A stretch of 64,000 nt of DNA, taken from assembly GCA_014529385.2 (NCBI GenBank), contig CM043948.1, positions 79,243,291-79,307,290 on the forward strand, given 5' to 3'. The notes under the pieces were generated by a model that saw nothing but the letters and a program-made list of their open reading frames with translations, was not told the DNA's origin and did not search any database. Both the position numbers and the translations under genes were made by a program. Below, piece by piece: positions 23,231 to 39,469 of the stretch (position 1 is the first letter of the stretch; each line of letters begins with the position of its first letter). The DNA comes from Adiantum capillus-veneris (Eukaryota > Streptophyta > Polypodiopsida > Polypodiales > Pteridaceae).

Positions 23231-25437
23231 ATGGAGCAAAATGTGGGCACAAGTGGTACGAAGAAGCCAAAGAATAAAAAAGCTCCTGGCAAAGAGTGGG
23301 ATTATGCTCACAACATATGCGGCCGATATATGGACTGGCAATGTAAATTTTTTCACACAACAAAATCTGGCAGTGCACCACGTATTAGGGATCATTTTCT
23401 GGGTAGCGCTAAAAACAGTTTTGTAAGAAATGTGAACATTCTCAGGCACCTGCACTTGCAAAGCGTTTGAGAGAAGAGCTCGCCAAAAAGGGTGGCAAGA
23501 GGCGACAGATATATAGCTCTGTGCCTTTGAATCAAGAGTTCCCAGAGCCAAATATTAACTCCGTAGATCCTGTAGTGATGCCAACTAACCTTGGAGAACA
23601 ACATGCGCAAGGAGAGGAAATTCCAGGCAGTGTTCCTTTTAAACGTCACAATGAAGGTGGACTTTGTCAAATGCGTCAAAAATCATTACATCAAAGCTTT
23701 CGAGTGCAATCTCTAGAAGAAGCACAAACAGCACTCTCCAAAGCAATATTCTTTACTAGAAGTGCTTTGGTCATGGTAGACAGCAATCATTGGAAGGCTG
23801 CTTGGAAGAAAATCGGTGAGTTTGGTCCAGGATTTTCAGCTCCTACTTATCACATGATAAGAAATGTTTTCTTGGACAAATGTTACATCAAAGTCAAAGA
23901 GCGTGTTGGCAAAATAATACTTGGAAATATTTGGCTTTCAGGATGTACGATTGTGAGTGATGGCTAGTCAAATGTTCAGAGAAGACCACTGATCAATGTA
24001 ATGCTGGTTTGTCCAAGGGGAGAAACGTTTATAAAGGAGATTGATAGTTCTGGTGCAATTAAAAGTGGCAAATACATTTTTGAGGTCTTGACTAATGTAA
24101 TTAAAGAAATTGGTACTGAACATGTTGTTCAAGTTGTGATGGACAACACAAAGAATTGTAAAAACTCCAGTAAATTAATAAGAAGTGCTTTCCACATATT
24201 TTTTCCAATGGTTGTAATACGCACAGCTTGAACTTGGTGCTGAAAGATTGGTACACTAGCGAAGAAACCACATGGTTTGCCAAAATAATGGATACAACAT
24301 GTCAGGTTGTGAAATTTATCTTGAAACAACAAAAAGTGCTCGATGTGTATAGGATGTGCATGTCAGTGATGTTGAAACGTCTTGTTGAAATTCGGTTCTG
24401 CACGCACTTTTATTCCTTGGAATCACTTCTCCATCATAAATGTGTTGTGATTGACACACTCAATTGCGCGGCCTTTGATGAATGGCAGCTTGAGCAAAAA
24501 AAAACAGTGAAAGATAAAATTACATGTCTATGTGGCAATGTAAACAAGGTTGCTTGATGGAGGAGTGTAATGGATGCATACCATGTAATGATGCCCGTTA
24601 TGTTCGTGATCCGCAATCTTGATCAAAGGGCGCCAAACTTGGGCAAAGTGTGGATGACATGGTGGTCAGTCCAATAGAGTCTTGAAAATCCTGAAGAGCT
24701 GAAAGAGTCTGTAGTAGAGAAGGAGTGGAGATTACCATTCTCTGGCAAACAGTGGAAAATTTTGGCTAAGTATTTTCATGCAAGGTGGAAGAGCACTCAT
24801 AGTCCACTCCATAGCATGGCTTACATGCTCGATCCAAAATATTGAAATTTAGATCTGATGTCCAATACAGAGGTGGTAGGCAATTTCTATCATGTGGTCA
24901 ACACGTTCTACTCCAATGTTCAGGACCGAATTGATTACATCAAAGAAATGAGTACATTTAGAATAAAAGAAGGTCCTTTTGCGAATGATTTTGTACAAGT
25001 AATGGCAAAAGAGCAACTTGCATGGAAGTTGTGGATGATGAATGGTGGAGAGCATTACTCTACCTAACGTCCTCTTGCAATGAAAGTACTCGCACAATGT
25101 GCAGCAAATTCAAGTTCAGAGAGAAACTAGAGTATGTACAAGTATGTTCGGAACACTATTCGCAACAAACTATTAGCAGACAGAGCAGAGAAATTAGTGT
25201 ATATGTATTGCAACAAAAAGATATTGAATCACATCAAAAGTGATGGCTACGAGGAGCAAATGCCAACATGGTTGTATGATTGTCAAATCGAAGATGAAGA
25301 AGATTTCAATGTTGATGTATCTCAATGCATTCTAGACGAAATAGAAGAGAATTTGATAATAGATGTGGAGGTTGAATTACAAGGAGAACCACAACACTCA
25401 TACTTAGAACCAGATAACAACTCAACTGATTCAATAT
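23231..25437 (+). pseudogene. hAT transposase, degenerate
   Basis: Start MEQNVGTSG. A BED-finger-like N-terminus (KEWDYAHNICGRYMDWQCKFF) lacks the second Cys of the first pair. A DUF659-like core follows (GCTIVSDG then a TAG where Trp is expected at about 23965; PRGETFIKEIDSSGAIKSG; VVQVVMDNTKNCKN), then the C-terminal hAT dimerisation region (LAMKVLAQCAANSSSERN; NKLLADRAEKLVYMYCN). At least five frameshifts or stops interrupt it. It lies on the strand opposite to the cargo genes and is the only mobility gene of the element. Confidence 0.8.
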
Positions 25438-25704
25438 AGCTTGAGAGTAGAATGACTAAATGTCACAAACCATTGTAAAAGACCTTATATTCAAATGTGT
25501 TTTGAGTAATTACAATGCTTCATATTCTCGATAGTACATAGTTTGTCGTGATATTATATAGTTTGTCGATCTCAATTGTGTTGCCCTGAAGCAGCATCTT
25601 GCTCATCAAACAGATCTCTAATTGTGCTAGGGGTATCTGGGTGTGCTTGCTTGAATTTATATTCGTTTGCCATGCCAAACTTAATATATATTCCTTGTGG
25701 AATA

Positions 25705-26599
25705 TCAGATTGCGCATCGACTATTGTTTTGCATCAAACAAATAAGACAAACAAAATGATAATAGTGACCACATGCCAATGTATAGTACCCACTCCATCC
25801 ATCAAAATTCTTGTAGCAAAGTGGACATTGGGAAGATGAGGATGCATCTGAAGTAGACGAGGGGACAAACTCCGGATGCAAGACAAGGTGGCTGATGTGT
25901 GTCCCTTGTACAGGTGTTGGATTCACTCGCTGTGTCAGATTTTGAACATCCTGACTTAAGTGGTGAATGCTTTTCTCCATCCGGACTTGTGGGGTTGTGG
26001 TGTCTGGGTGGCTATAGAAAGACGTGTTATTTCTACATCTTTCTCTGCCAACTGTGTTGTGTAAACATCCTTCTCTCTCTTTAACTGTAGGTTGGCGCCT
26101 TCCACTATCAATGCCAGCTCATCTTGGGTGAAAGTGACACAACTCTCCCTTAAATCATGAGTGGCAACAGTTGTCTCCTTTGACGAGAAGTCTACTGGTC
26201 GCTGTTGCACAAAGTGAACATATAACATTTTTACAAAATATATATAGCGCACAGTCTGCATTGTGCAAGGGATGGTCATAAACCTCCAAATAAATCCTCT
26301 CAGCGTTCTTTGATACCATCATGGTTGCACTTCAAAACCTTCCACCTTCCTTTCTTGATCTCTGCCTCCTCACATGGCCATATTGTCTTGATCATGTCCT
26401 TTGTCACTTCTTTATTGATCTCTTTCCACTGCATATGGTTTGGATTTTCCCACTTTGAGAGTCGACGAGTAGTATGCGTCGCTTGTTGTGCCGACATGCC
26501 GTGTGCCAGAGACTTCATGCGTTGAAATGCATTAACAGCCGCTTGTTTTTTATCATCAGGCAATGATTGGGTGCCAATATCTTGTTCTTGATCGGACAT
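25705..26599 (-). pseudogene. Coiled-coil / RING-like protein carried by the hAT
   Basis: Starts MSDQEQDIGTQ at 26599. The first 95 residues contain a Trp-rich segment (KWENPNHMQWKEINKE, TIWPCEEAEIKKGRW). After a likely intron ending CAACAG near 26205 comes a helical coiled-coil segment (LALIVEGANLQLKREKD, TQLAEKDVEI). A frameshift near 25980 leads into a C-terminal zinc-binding pattern, CPLCYKNF...CGHYYHFVCLIC, which looks RING-like. RING fingers often act in ubiquitin ligation, but the last Cys pair is not seen. The specific family is not recognised. The gene sits tail-to-tail with the transposase. Confidence 0.45.
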
Positions 26600-26889
26600 T
26601 TTCTCTTAGAGTTGCAGTCAACAGAGTGGCAAATATTCAATATCATTGGCAAATATATATTCTCACTCATTGGGACACTACACGGAATCCACTAAATCAA
26701 ACCACAACAAATGCAACTAATTGAACCACAAGGCAAATTTGAAATACTGACAGTTAAATGAAAAATTTGAAATGACTAAAGATAATTGACTCAATTAGGT
26801 GACCATTTCAAACCAGATAACACACTTCAATAAAAAAAGGAATACACTTGACAAGACATGTATATCATAGAAATGTTTAAATCGGATAA

Positions 26890-28411
26890 AATGATGGTGC
26901 AAGTTCAACAAGTGGACGTTGGACAGGGTTAGGATCTGTCTTTAAATGTTCTTTGAAAAATATCAACACGTCAATAGCATTCCTTCTTTGGTCCCGCTCT
27001 TTTAACTTCATTCAACAATCTACTTTAATTCAAATATTCCTCATAACATCTTCGTCCGGGTGTTGAAAAACTTCTTCTGGAATATAAAATTTTCTGGCTG
27101 CACTCCAAAAATCTGCCAGCATGTCTAACATGTAGCACAATGCATAAATGTCGTTGATTTTGTGTATGCATCTGCGCACCGTGGATCGTATAGTTCGGGA
27201 GAAATCCACGGTCGCTTAGCCATCTCAGCATTTCCTGCTCTCTGTGCATTCAAAACTGCTTCGTCCGACTGTGCGCTTGGAGGCAGATAATTATTTGCTA
27301 CGCGCTTAGCAGGTGTTCTTAGTATCATATCCCAATCAATGATACCGACGCGGGGTTTATTGGTGCGAGTAAAGTCCAACATTACGTTGAACGGGTGCAA
27401 GTCACTGTGCACTATATCGGCCGAGTGGCCACCCGCAATGCCGTCAATTAAGGCATGACAAATTGTCGGCATCTGCTCGACCACTTCTTTGATCCGCATC
27501 CTGTTTATCTCGCTTACAGGGTTGTTTGCTACAGGCAATGACCTCCAACCGTGTTGTATCCTGTGCATGTGTCGTCTGAACAATCCATGAGCGAACAGTA
27601 AGCGGCACATCATGTTGCCCACGGTATCCCCATTGTAGTATGGGAATATCGTGATCCAATGAGCTTCTGTAGTAAACCCAATGCACCTTACAATGGAGGG
27701 GTGAAGCATTTGCATTCCTTGATCTGTCTGAAAGCTGTCAAATTTTGCCTCACTCCCTCCCTTGTAACATTTTCCCACATATGTAATGTGGTCTAGAAAA
27801 AATGAGATGCCTTTGATAGTGTACAATGTGCACACACCGAAGGAACCTGCTCTAATCCTCATACCTTCTACCAAGGCTTCGTGAGGGATGCTGACAAGAT
27901 GAGTGAACTTTGCATTCAAAGCAGTGCGCATGATTGTGTCGGTGCCGCTGGCATCGGATCGACCTCCCAAAGCTGCTTGCACATCTTGGGCCATCTTCAA
28001 CCTCTTGGGTAAGGCTGCTTGGTCCTGCGCTTTCACACGCTTCATCTTTACCTTCTGTTCTTCCCACAATTTATCCCAGAGCTCTAATTCTGACATGTCG
28101 CAAGTAGGTGGGATATCTTCCTTTAAGTCTCTGCAACATACTTTCATATTGCTCAACATTGTCCTGACCTTGTGGTGGGGGTCAAATTCTCGTATCCCAG
28201 CTGGACTCAACAACTCGTATTGGCCTTCAAGTCGCAACCTATGCTCTGTGTTCTCCCATATAGCGCTAGTGATGTCTTTGATGTAGACATCGCTTTCACT
28301 AATCTGTTGTATGCGATCAGCTGAACACGATGAGATTTCTAAAATACATTCTTTACAAATGGCACGCATAATACATTTCTTTTGATCTGGCGTCAGATTT
28401 GCACTGGACAA
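26890..28411 (-). pseudogene. Protein-kinase-like gene carried by the hAT
   Basis: The open frame 28411-27125 (428 codons) begins at a splice-acceptor-like CCAG|TGC, so an upstream exon is expected. After about 170 residues without known domain comes a kinase fold: glycine-loop-like RAGSFGVCTL (~190), candidate Lys in YVGKCYKGG, LHPSIVRCIGF, catalytic loop HSDLHPFNVML, DWD in place of DFG, and SPE in place of APE. A one-base shift near 27150 moves the C-lobe (DIYALCYMLDMLADFW, ERDQRRNAIDVL) to another frame ending near 26890. The catalytic Asp residues are present; activity is unknown. Confidence 0.65.
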
Positions 28412-29640
28412 TACAAAAACAGCATATCAAATACAAATTCATGGTTGCGAATGACACTACCACTCTCACACTATCTCATGTAAACTCTTAACCACCACTT
28501 GAAGACTCTAACAAATGTGCAAGGAAATATTGATAAAAACTGAATATAATCTTCACTTAAAATTGCAATCTGTTACACGTGTAAAAAGCAGTTCAAACAA
28601 GTGGTTTATAAGAACTTAATTCAGATCAAACAATAGATGTTAACGGTCTTTAACATTTCAGTATATATTGAATTTTTAACTTATGTTTTTCTCCGTGCGC
28701 ACATACTAATTCAAACAAAGCACACACCGACTTAAAATCTTTAAAAACATTTAAAACATTGAAAGTATACAAATTGGACTAGCAAATTGTGCACACACTT
28801 TTTTACATAGAATTTATGTAAATGTAGCAATCAAAAAGCGATGATAATTGATGCCCTTTAAAAAGATACAAAAGAATATTTAACATGCAAATTGTGTGCA
28901 TTTAGATTTTTTGCAGAGAATTTATGTAAATGAAGCATTAAAAATAGTGATAATGCTTGAGAGTCCTTTAAAAAGATTAAAAACGAATATTAAACATGCA
29001 ATTTGTGTGCAAATATTTTTTTACATGTAATTTATATAAATGGAACATTTAAAATAGCGATGATTGATAAATAAAGTATTCTATACAAATGAAACATTTA
29101 AAATAGCGATGATTGACGAATAAAGTATTCTATATAAATGGAACATTTAAAATAGCGATGATTGATGAATAAAGTACTCTATATAAATGGAGCATTTAAA
29201 ATAGCGATGATTGATAAATAAACTATTCTTTTGAATATGATTAGCTAGTATATAATTTCAAATGGACACATTTTGTATATGAAATACTCTTCACAGCCGC
29301 GTTACTGACCAAGTATTTCATATACTTAATACTTCAAAAATTAACTGCACACGCACATACAAATTTATGCAAGAACATATGCTTCTAACAAACGACACTC
29401 TATTAGCCGCGTTACCAACCGAGTGCCGCCTGAATCTAAGGAAAAACAATGGCCTACATACGAACCTCGTATAGCCGCGTTACCGATCGATGCCCATATG
29501 TTTTTTGGGAAAGGGGAAGGGAATTTGACTTACCATAAGGATACTAGATTCGCCGCGTAAGCCAATACTTACCACAAGGACACCATCTTCCCTGCGTCAC
29601 TGAGGTGATGCCCCCGTGATCAGCACTGTTCCGTAGAACA
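28412..29640 (-). other. AT-rich upstream region of the kinase-like gene with 49-bp minisatellite and a shared exon-like module
   Basis: Mostly non-coding. Four 49-bp tandem units (AACATTTAAAATAGCGATGA...) span about 29030-29230. From 29280 to 29640 the sequence is related to 7680-8070 and 31050-31400 in the duplication arms, including an exon-like peptide (ASPQ..RRE.GVLVV) ending in a GTAAGT donor on the minus strand, and repeats of GCCGCGTTACCGA. This is a plausible first exon of the kinase-like gene. Confidence 0.45.
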
Positions 29641-29867
29641 GCTTACACACACACTCCCATTGTGTGGTAAGGTATCTTATTATTGTTGCGCACTACGATA
29701 AAAGTCACACTACCACACAACGCATACACACACACACACACACAACACATACCCGGATCGTGTGGTCAGGTACTTTTCTGCTGTCGTGCACTGCAACGTA
29801 GAGCTCACTCCCACACAACCCCCTCTCTCCATCTCTCCTCTCGACGTACCAACAAAGGTGATCACAA

Positions 29868-29986
<119 letters not shown>

Positions 29987-30159
29987 ACGAAAGCAAGACG
30001 CTAATACACCCAGCGGGCCCAATCGGGCCCGCGTATATATAACGCTAATAGCCCACCGAGCTTTTCAAGATTCCCTACGATCCTGCAGGGAAAATAATGA
30101 ACACCGACGGGCCCGCCCAGAAAACTGAAAAGCCCGACGGGAATTTTGTGGGTTTGCAA

Positions 30160-30272
30160 GTCACCACTAACCGGGTTCTGTGTGATCATGTTTACTATGA
30201 TCATGTAAATGTGTAAATAAGACCTTGTGATCACACAAAATTTGATGTAATTACGTAAATATTAAATCCCTG
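30160..30272. repeat. Right terminal region of the hAT
   Basis: Ends ...AAATCCCTG at 30272, the inverse of the left CAGGGATT. It contains TGATCATG and TTACGTAAAT palindromes matching those of the left end. Confidence 0.8.
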
Positions 30273-30280
30273 CCTGTTGC

Positions 30281-31455
30281 AAATTCTCCCACTACAGCTG
30301 CTTGATCGGGCCTCGACAGTAACAAGTCAAGCATGAGATGCCCAAAATACTGATGAAATGTGTGAAAACCTGACTGTACTTGCCTCCCTTCTGCTATTTG
30401 CAATCGCTACATCATGAGGACTATCCATCTCGTATGGGTCTGTCAATATCGACACTGGGAAACCTTCGTCCCTCTCACCCATAGGAAAAATTGTGTGTCT
30501 TGGCACCAACTCATCAACCTCTAACATGAGCAGATCAAAAAACTCCATATATGTCATCTCTATCTATGTCTCTAGGGAGCAAACATGCTCTACCTCTACC
30601 TGCACAAAGTCTGACAACACCTACTGTGTCTCACTAGAGTACTGTTGCTCTATTTCTATCTCTATAGAGTTTACTGGCACGACGACCTACACAGCTAAAT
30701 GTTTTGTCTCGTCAGCATGGTGGAGCTCACCTGTGAAAGAGACACATCTCATCTCGCTCAAAGCATGCCAACAATAAAATCGAGGCTACGTTGTCTCGAA
30801 CCTCACACACATGCACATGATATACTAGGCCATTGCGGGATCCTCTAGCAATCACTAGTGAACCGCAATGCATCTGGAAAGATTTCTCTCTAAGCAGTAT
30901 CTAACAACCAGAAGCTACCAACTATCTCACTGAGATCAAGCTCTATCTCAGCAGACAGCTAAGGAACATAGCGCACATGTCATAGTGTGTATGATGCACC
31001 ACTCTCCTGGACCCTCTATGTCAAATGACGAACCATTAGCCAAGTGCACACAACCAAGTCTCCTACTAGAAAGCATAATCTGTTCTATAGAATGGTCATT
31101 ACCATGGGGGCATCACCTCAATTACGTAGGGAATATGATGTCCTTGTGGTAGTATTGGCTCACCATTTGGATACCATGTCGGTAACGCGAAGATATATGT
31201 ATCCTTATGGTGAGTCAACTTCCCTTCCCCTTGCAAAAGAAATATATGGGCATCGATCAATAACACGGCCATATGATTTTTGTATGCAAGTTATTACTAC
31301 CCTTTAGATTTGAACAACATTTGGTCGATAACATGGCTATAGAGTGTCGTTTGATCAAAGCATTTGTTTTTCATAAATGTGACATTCAGGTTGTGCATGA
31401 ATATATCATGTTGTTTATGTATTATGTATATGAGATACTTGGTTGATAACATGAC
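30281..31455 (-). pseudogene. Unidentified ORF tract of the inverted duplication (right copy)
   Basis: Counterpart of 7660-8850. The minus strand reads EFFDLLMLEVDELVPRHTIF, PYEMDSPHDVAIANSRRE, then is cut by the hAT target site. The plus-strand ORF at 31044-31307 is the same exon-like module as in the left arm (SPQLRREYDVLVV). Both strands have open segments here and I cannot decide which is genic. Confidence 0.3.
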
Positions 31456-32609
31456 CACCAACTTCGCACTCATGGGATTCTCCAAACTCCCCAAGCGGAG
31501 AGAGAGCCTAGAAAGACTCTTGTAGAGACTTCTAAAAGAATACTCTCTTTGGTGAGAGAAGAGGAATAATCCTATGAACAAGAAAGAAGTGAATCTCCAA
31601 ATTCCTCTGAAGATGTGGCTCCACGAAGACGGCGGCCTCGGCAATCCCCAACTCCTCCTAAGAGGAAAAGATCATCATATAGTCCTTCTCCTTGTCTTTC
31701 TAAGAGGGAAGAGGGGAATCAAAAGAAGAAAAAGGCAAGAAAGAGGTCACCCTCTTCTCCATCTTCATCGTCTTCTTCCTCTTCCGCCGATGAAAGCAAC
31801 GGTTTTTCTCCTAGATAATACAAGAGGGGAGGACATCGCAATCCTATGCTACTTGGAAAATGTCCTAACAGCTTAAGAATTTCAAGGAGGGAGGAAAGAG
31901 CATCTCTTTTCTCACATATGATGGCACCTTTGGTGCTATGAACAAAGTTTTGTGCTTCATCCAACAATTTGATGCGGTCTTTGGAGATGAGGGCTGCATG
32001 GAGTCCTCCAAGCTACACCATGTAGCTATGCATTTTCAAAAATCTGCCCAACGATGGTGGGCTAGCTTCCGCGGTAATGGTGAAGCTCCAAAGACATGGA
32101 AAAATCTATGAGTTTCCATCATCATGAAGCAAGTTCTTGCAAGCGATGCCAAAGATAAAGTTCTCACTGAATAGTGAAGCTTGAAATTATTCCCCAACAA
32201 GTCTATCCACAAGTACGTAGACAAGTTTTGGGATTTACATCTCAAAGCTACTGTCTTCCAAAAGATAGACTTTGTCGAGAAAAAGCAACAATTTTGTGTG
32301 GGACTACCTGAAGAAATGACTGAGTATGTCAACTCTCCAAGGCCTAGGACTATCATCGAAGTCATCCACCACACTATGGTTGCTTTGCGCATCAATTTCC
32401 AAGAAGGGGCTAAAAGAAATGCTAAGCCCATGAAAAACAAAGAATGAAATGAATCAAGAGGGAAGAACAATGCTTAAAACTCTTCCCAAGGTAGCTCCAT
32501 CAACAAAAACAACAACAAGAACAAGGAGAAAGGAGTTTACAAAGGTAAAAATAAACTCTCTACTACCGAAGAGCTAGAAGCTTTTCACAAGGATCATAAA
32601 TGTTTCAAG
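31456..32609 (+). pseudogene. Ty3-type gag, 5'-truncated (right copy)
   Basis: Counterpart of 4453-5600. Begins within gag at a deletion junction (TTGGTGGTCA) and includes the Arg/Ser/Lys-rich segment (31615-31818) and the Gag core 32181-32447 (LFPNKSIHKYVDKF, FCVGLPEEM). It ends at CFKC of a zinc knuckle where the short LTR starts. A TAG before the core and several frameshifts show it is dead. Confidence 0.7.
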
Positions 32610-32795
32610 TGTCAGGCTAAGGGCTAGAGGGCAGGGCCCGACCTAGGGGAGTCAAGGACTTAGGCCAAGGGCCGGACTGAAGGTGTGGACAGGGGATCCA
32701 TTTAGGGCAAAGGGCCATGGGATCTCCTATATTAGGTTGGTTGGGAGGAGGATCCGGGGTTCAATCTCCCCTCGACCTTTCATTGGTATCAGAGC
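32610..32795 (+). repeat. Short LTR (173 bp) plus primer site, right copy
   Basis: LTR 32610-32782 runs TGTCAGG...CTTTCA, followed by TGGTATCAGAGC at 32784-32795. It is rich in GGGCC/CCTAGG and matches 4280-4452 in inverted orientation. Confidence 0.6.
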
Positions 32796-37168
<4,373 letters not shown>

Positions 37169-37499
37169 TATTCATCCCATGTTGGATGGGTAGCTTAGAA
37201 ATATTCTTTGCTAAAGGATCTGCTATGATCATACGTTAGCACAACTCATTCTGAATGGGCGATTCTCTCCCTATTCTAGAATTTGCTTAGGTTAGGTTTT
37301 CAACTTTAACCACCTGTTGTGGTGGGGTTGGATACCGTTTCAATCATTTCATATGTCAAGGACTTAGTAGGTGTGCTGAGAAAGTATGTTAGCATGTAAC
37401 CTACATTAGGGGTGAGCATGTAGTTCTATGTGTTCCAAAATGTTTAGAAGTCTGACAAACGGGACTTTTATAGCAAGAGAAGAAAAATCATCCATAGAT

Positions 37500-37759
37500 T
37501 TCATATCATCTTCCAACGTTCGAAATGCTATGACTGTGGTAAAATGGGTCATATAGCTAAATACTCTTCTATAACTAAATTTTGTAGCACTTGCGAAAAG
37601 AAGGGGCATCCCACTTCTAGGTGCTATTTAAAAGTTCAAGATAGCAGCGGCCACACTAATAACAAAGGCAACAAATCAGTGAGAGGAGCAGCACATATAG
37701 TCCAAGAAGAAGAAACTGAGGATGAAGGAGAAATTTCTTTCATTACAGATGTACCTTGA
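37500..37759 (+). pseudogene. Gag zinc-knuckle fragment of a chromovirus-like Ty3 element
   Basis: Two consecutive knuckles: CYDCGKMGHIAKYS (last Cys replaced by Ser) and FCSTCEKKGHPTSRC (intact), then an acidic tail with EEETEDEGEISF. The upstream Gag core is not recognisable. It is the 5' part of the same degenerate element as the RNase H and integrase remnants downstream. The RT between them is mostly missing. Confidence 0.6.
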
Positions 37760-37789
37760 AGATCCGTTTTTACTCTCTCTAGTTCAAGG

Positions 37790-38065
37790 GGAGGTATTTT
37801 CATCCTGTGTGGATAGTTGGGTCTTCATTATGTATGACATACCCAAGGGGAGGGTTGAAAGGTGGGCATAGGAACTCCTTCGACACCTAGTTCAATTTTT
37901 GATGTGACACATATTACATATGTGTGTAGCCTTTTGAAAAGGCACCTGGAGATATGAGTTGTCGGATACTGGTTGTGAGACCTTTTGTATATAAACACTT
38001 CCTTTTGTATATGAATGATAATAATATATGTTGTAAATATATTGTATGTACATTATAGTTCATTG

Positions 38066-38163
<98 letters not shown>

Positions 38164-38690
38164 GTGTGTATAGCCATGGTTTTTCCAAGCTTCAAACCAC
38201 CTTGAGCTCATTGGACACACCACCCAATCCCTACAGTAGGTACATGTCCGATTGTGGATGAGTTTGTTGAAGCCTTTGGAGGTAAATTTTTCTATTCTAT
38301 GGATGATCTTTACTGAGGATATGATCAGTTTTAGCTTTCTTTAGAGAGCAGGGATCTTACTACAATGCATACACCCCTCAGTTTGGTAAGGATATGTCGA
38401 TCAAGGGATGTGAATAAGGGTTCAAAGACTAGGTAAAATATGAGAGGGGGTGCCGACAGTTTGTTTCCCAACATATTGCCGACTGTGATGCCATTTTATT
38501 CAGGCTTGAAGAAGTTAAATTGACACTTTCAGGGCAAAAATCATTTTTTGGTGCTAAAGAGGTTTTAATTGTGGGACATACGTGGGGCCCAAATTCAAGA
38601 TGACCAAGTCTAGCTAATGCTGAAGCTATACAAAAGATGACACAAACATGCACATCAGTTACTGAGGTTGGGAGGTTTTGGGTGCATGTT
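37790..38690. other. Non-coding insert with TATA-like sequence and (TC)n microsatellite
   Basis: Contains a purine-rich AAGGGGAGGG stretch near 37850, a TATATAAAC near 37991 and a pure (TC)n run at 38068-38162. Its position inside a broken Ty3 element suggests a solo LTR or other small insertion, but I find no clear LTR edges or target duplication. Confidence 0.3.
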
Positions 38691-39391
38691 CATTTTATCT
38701 TATTTGGTTGCTACACTTTGCTCATGTTGCAAAGGTGCTTCATCAATTGCTTAGGAAGGGGAAAAAGTTTGCATGGGAAGAAGCTCATACTATGGTCATC
38801 AAAAAATTGAAAAAATGCTTCTCAAGGCTCCTACCTTGAGAAAGGTTGATTATAAATGTGGAAGGACAATGTTCTTAACTCTTGACACTAGCCCGGCAGG
38901 TATGGGGTGGGATATAGGTCAAGATGATGAAGATGGTCACATGAATGCAATTTGGTTTGGAGCAAAACTGCTTAATGCTCATCAAAGAGGTTACCCATAG
39001 GTTAAGAGATAACTTTCGGGTGTTTCTACTACCCTGAGGTCTGACAAAGAATATTTCATAGGTACTTCAATTGTGTAGAGACAAACTTTTTACCATTGAT
39101 GGGGATGATTTCAAACTGCTCTACTTTGAACATTGCAATACTGAAATACTGCAATGGATAGTATTTATTAAGTCTCTTAATCCTGAGTTTTTCCATATTG
39201 TAGGTAGAGATAACTTTGTAGAAGATATGTTGTTAAGGGCCAGGTATGAAGATGAAGAGGAGATGCTTACCACAAGTGATGATTTGGACTTAAATTTCTA
39301 CACCTCTTCTCATTTACATGCAAGTTGTGGTACTCATGTTGTGTTTTTGAAGTCTTTTCTGAAGAGATGTATGATGAAGAATGGCTTTTGA
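38690..39391 (+). pseudogene. RT end and RNase H of a chromovirus-like Ty3 element
   Basis: The end of RT is recognisable as KGKKFAWEEAHTMVIKKLK. RNase H follows with LDTSPAGMGWDIGQDDEDG and FGAKLLNAHQRGYPQVKRQL. Downstream comes LRSDKEYFIGTS, then WIVFIKSLNPEFFHIVGRDN and DMLLRARYEDEEE. This block order is characteristic of the fungal/moss Tcn1-like chromoviruses as I know them. Stops and shifts interrupt it. Confidence 0.65.
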
Positions 39392-39469
39392 TAGGCCACT
39401 ACCTCAACACTCTTACCAAGCAAGAGGGATGGAGTGATCAAGAGTACAAGAGGATCATAAAAAAGGATT

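Noticed and set aside
23231-25437. Functional hAT transposase
   Set aside because: Several stops and frameshifts, and a missing Cys in the BED-like finger.
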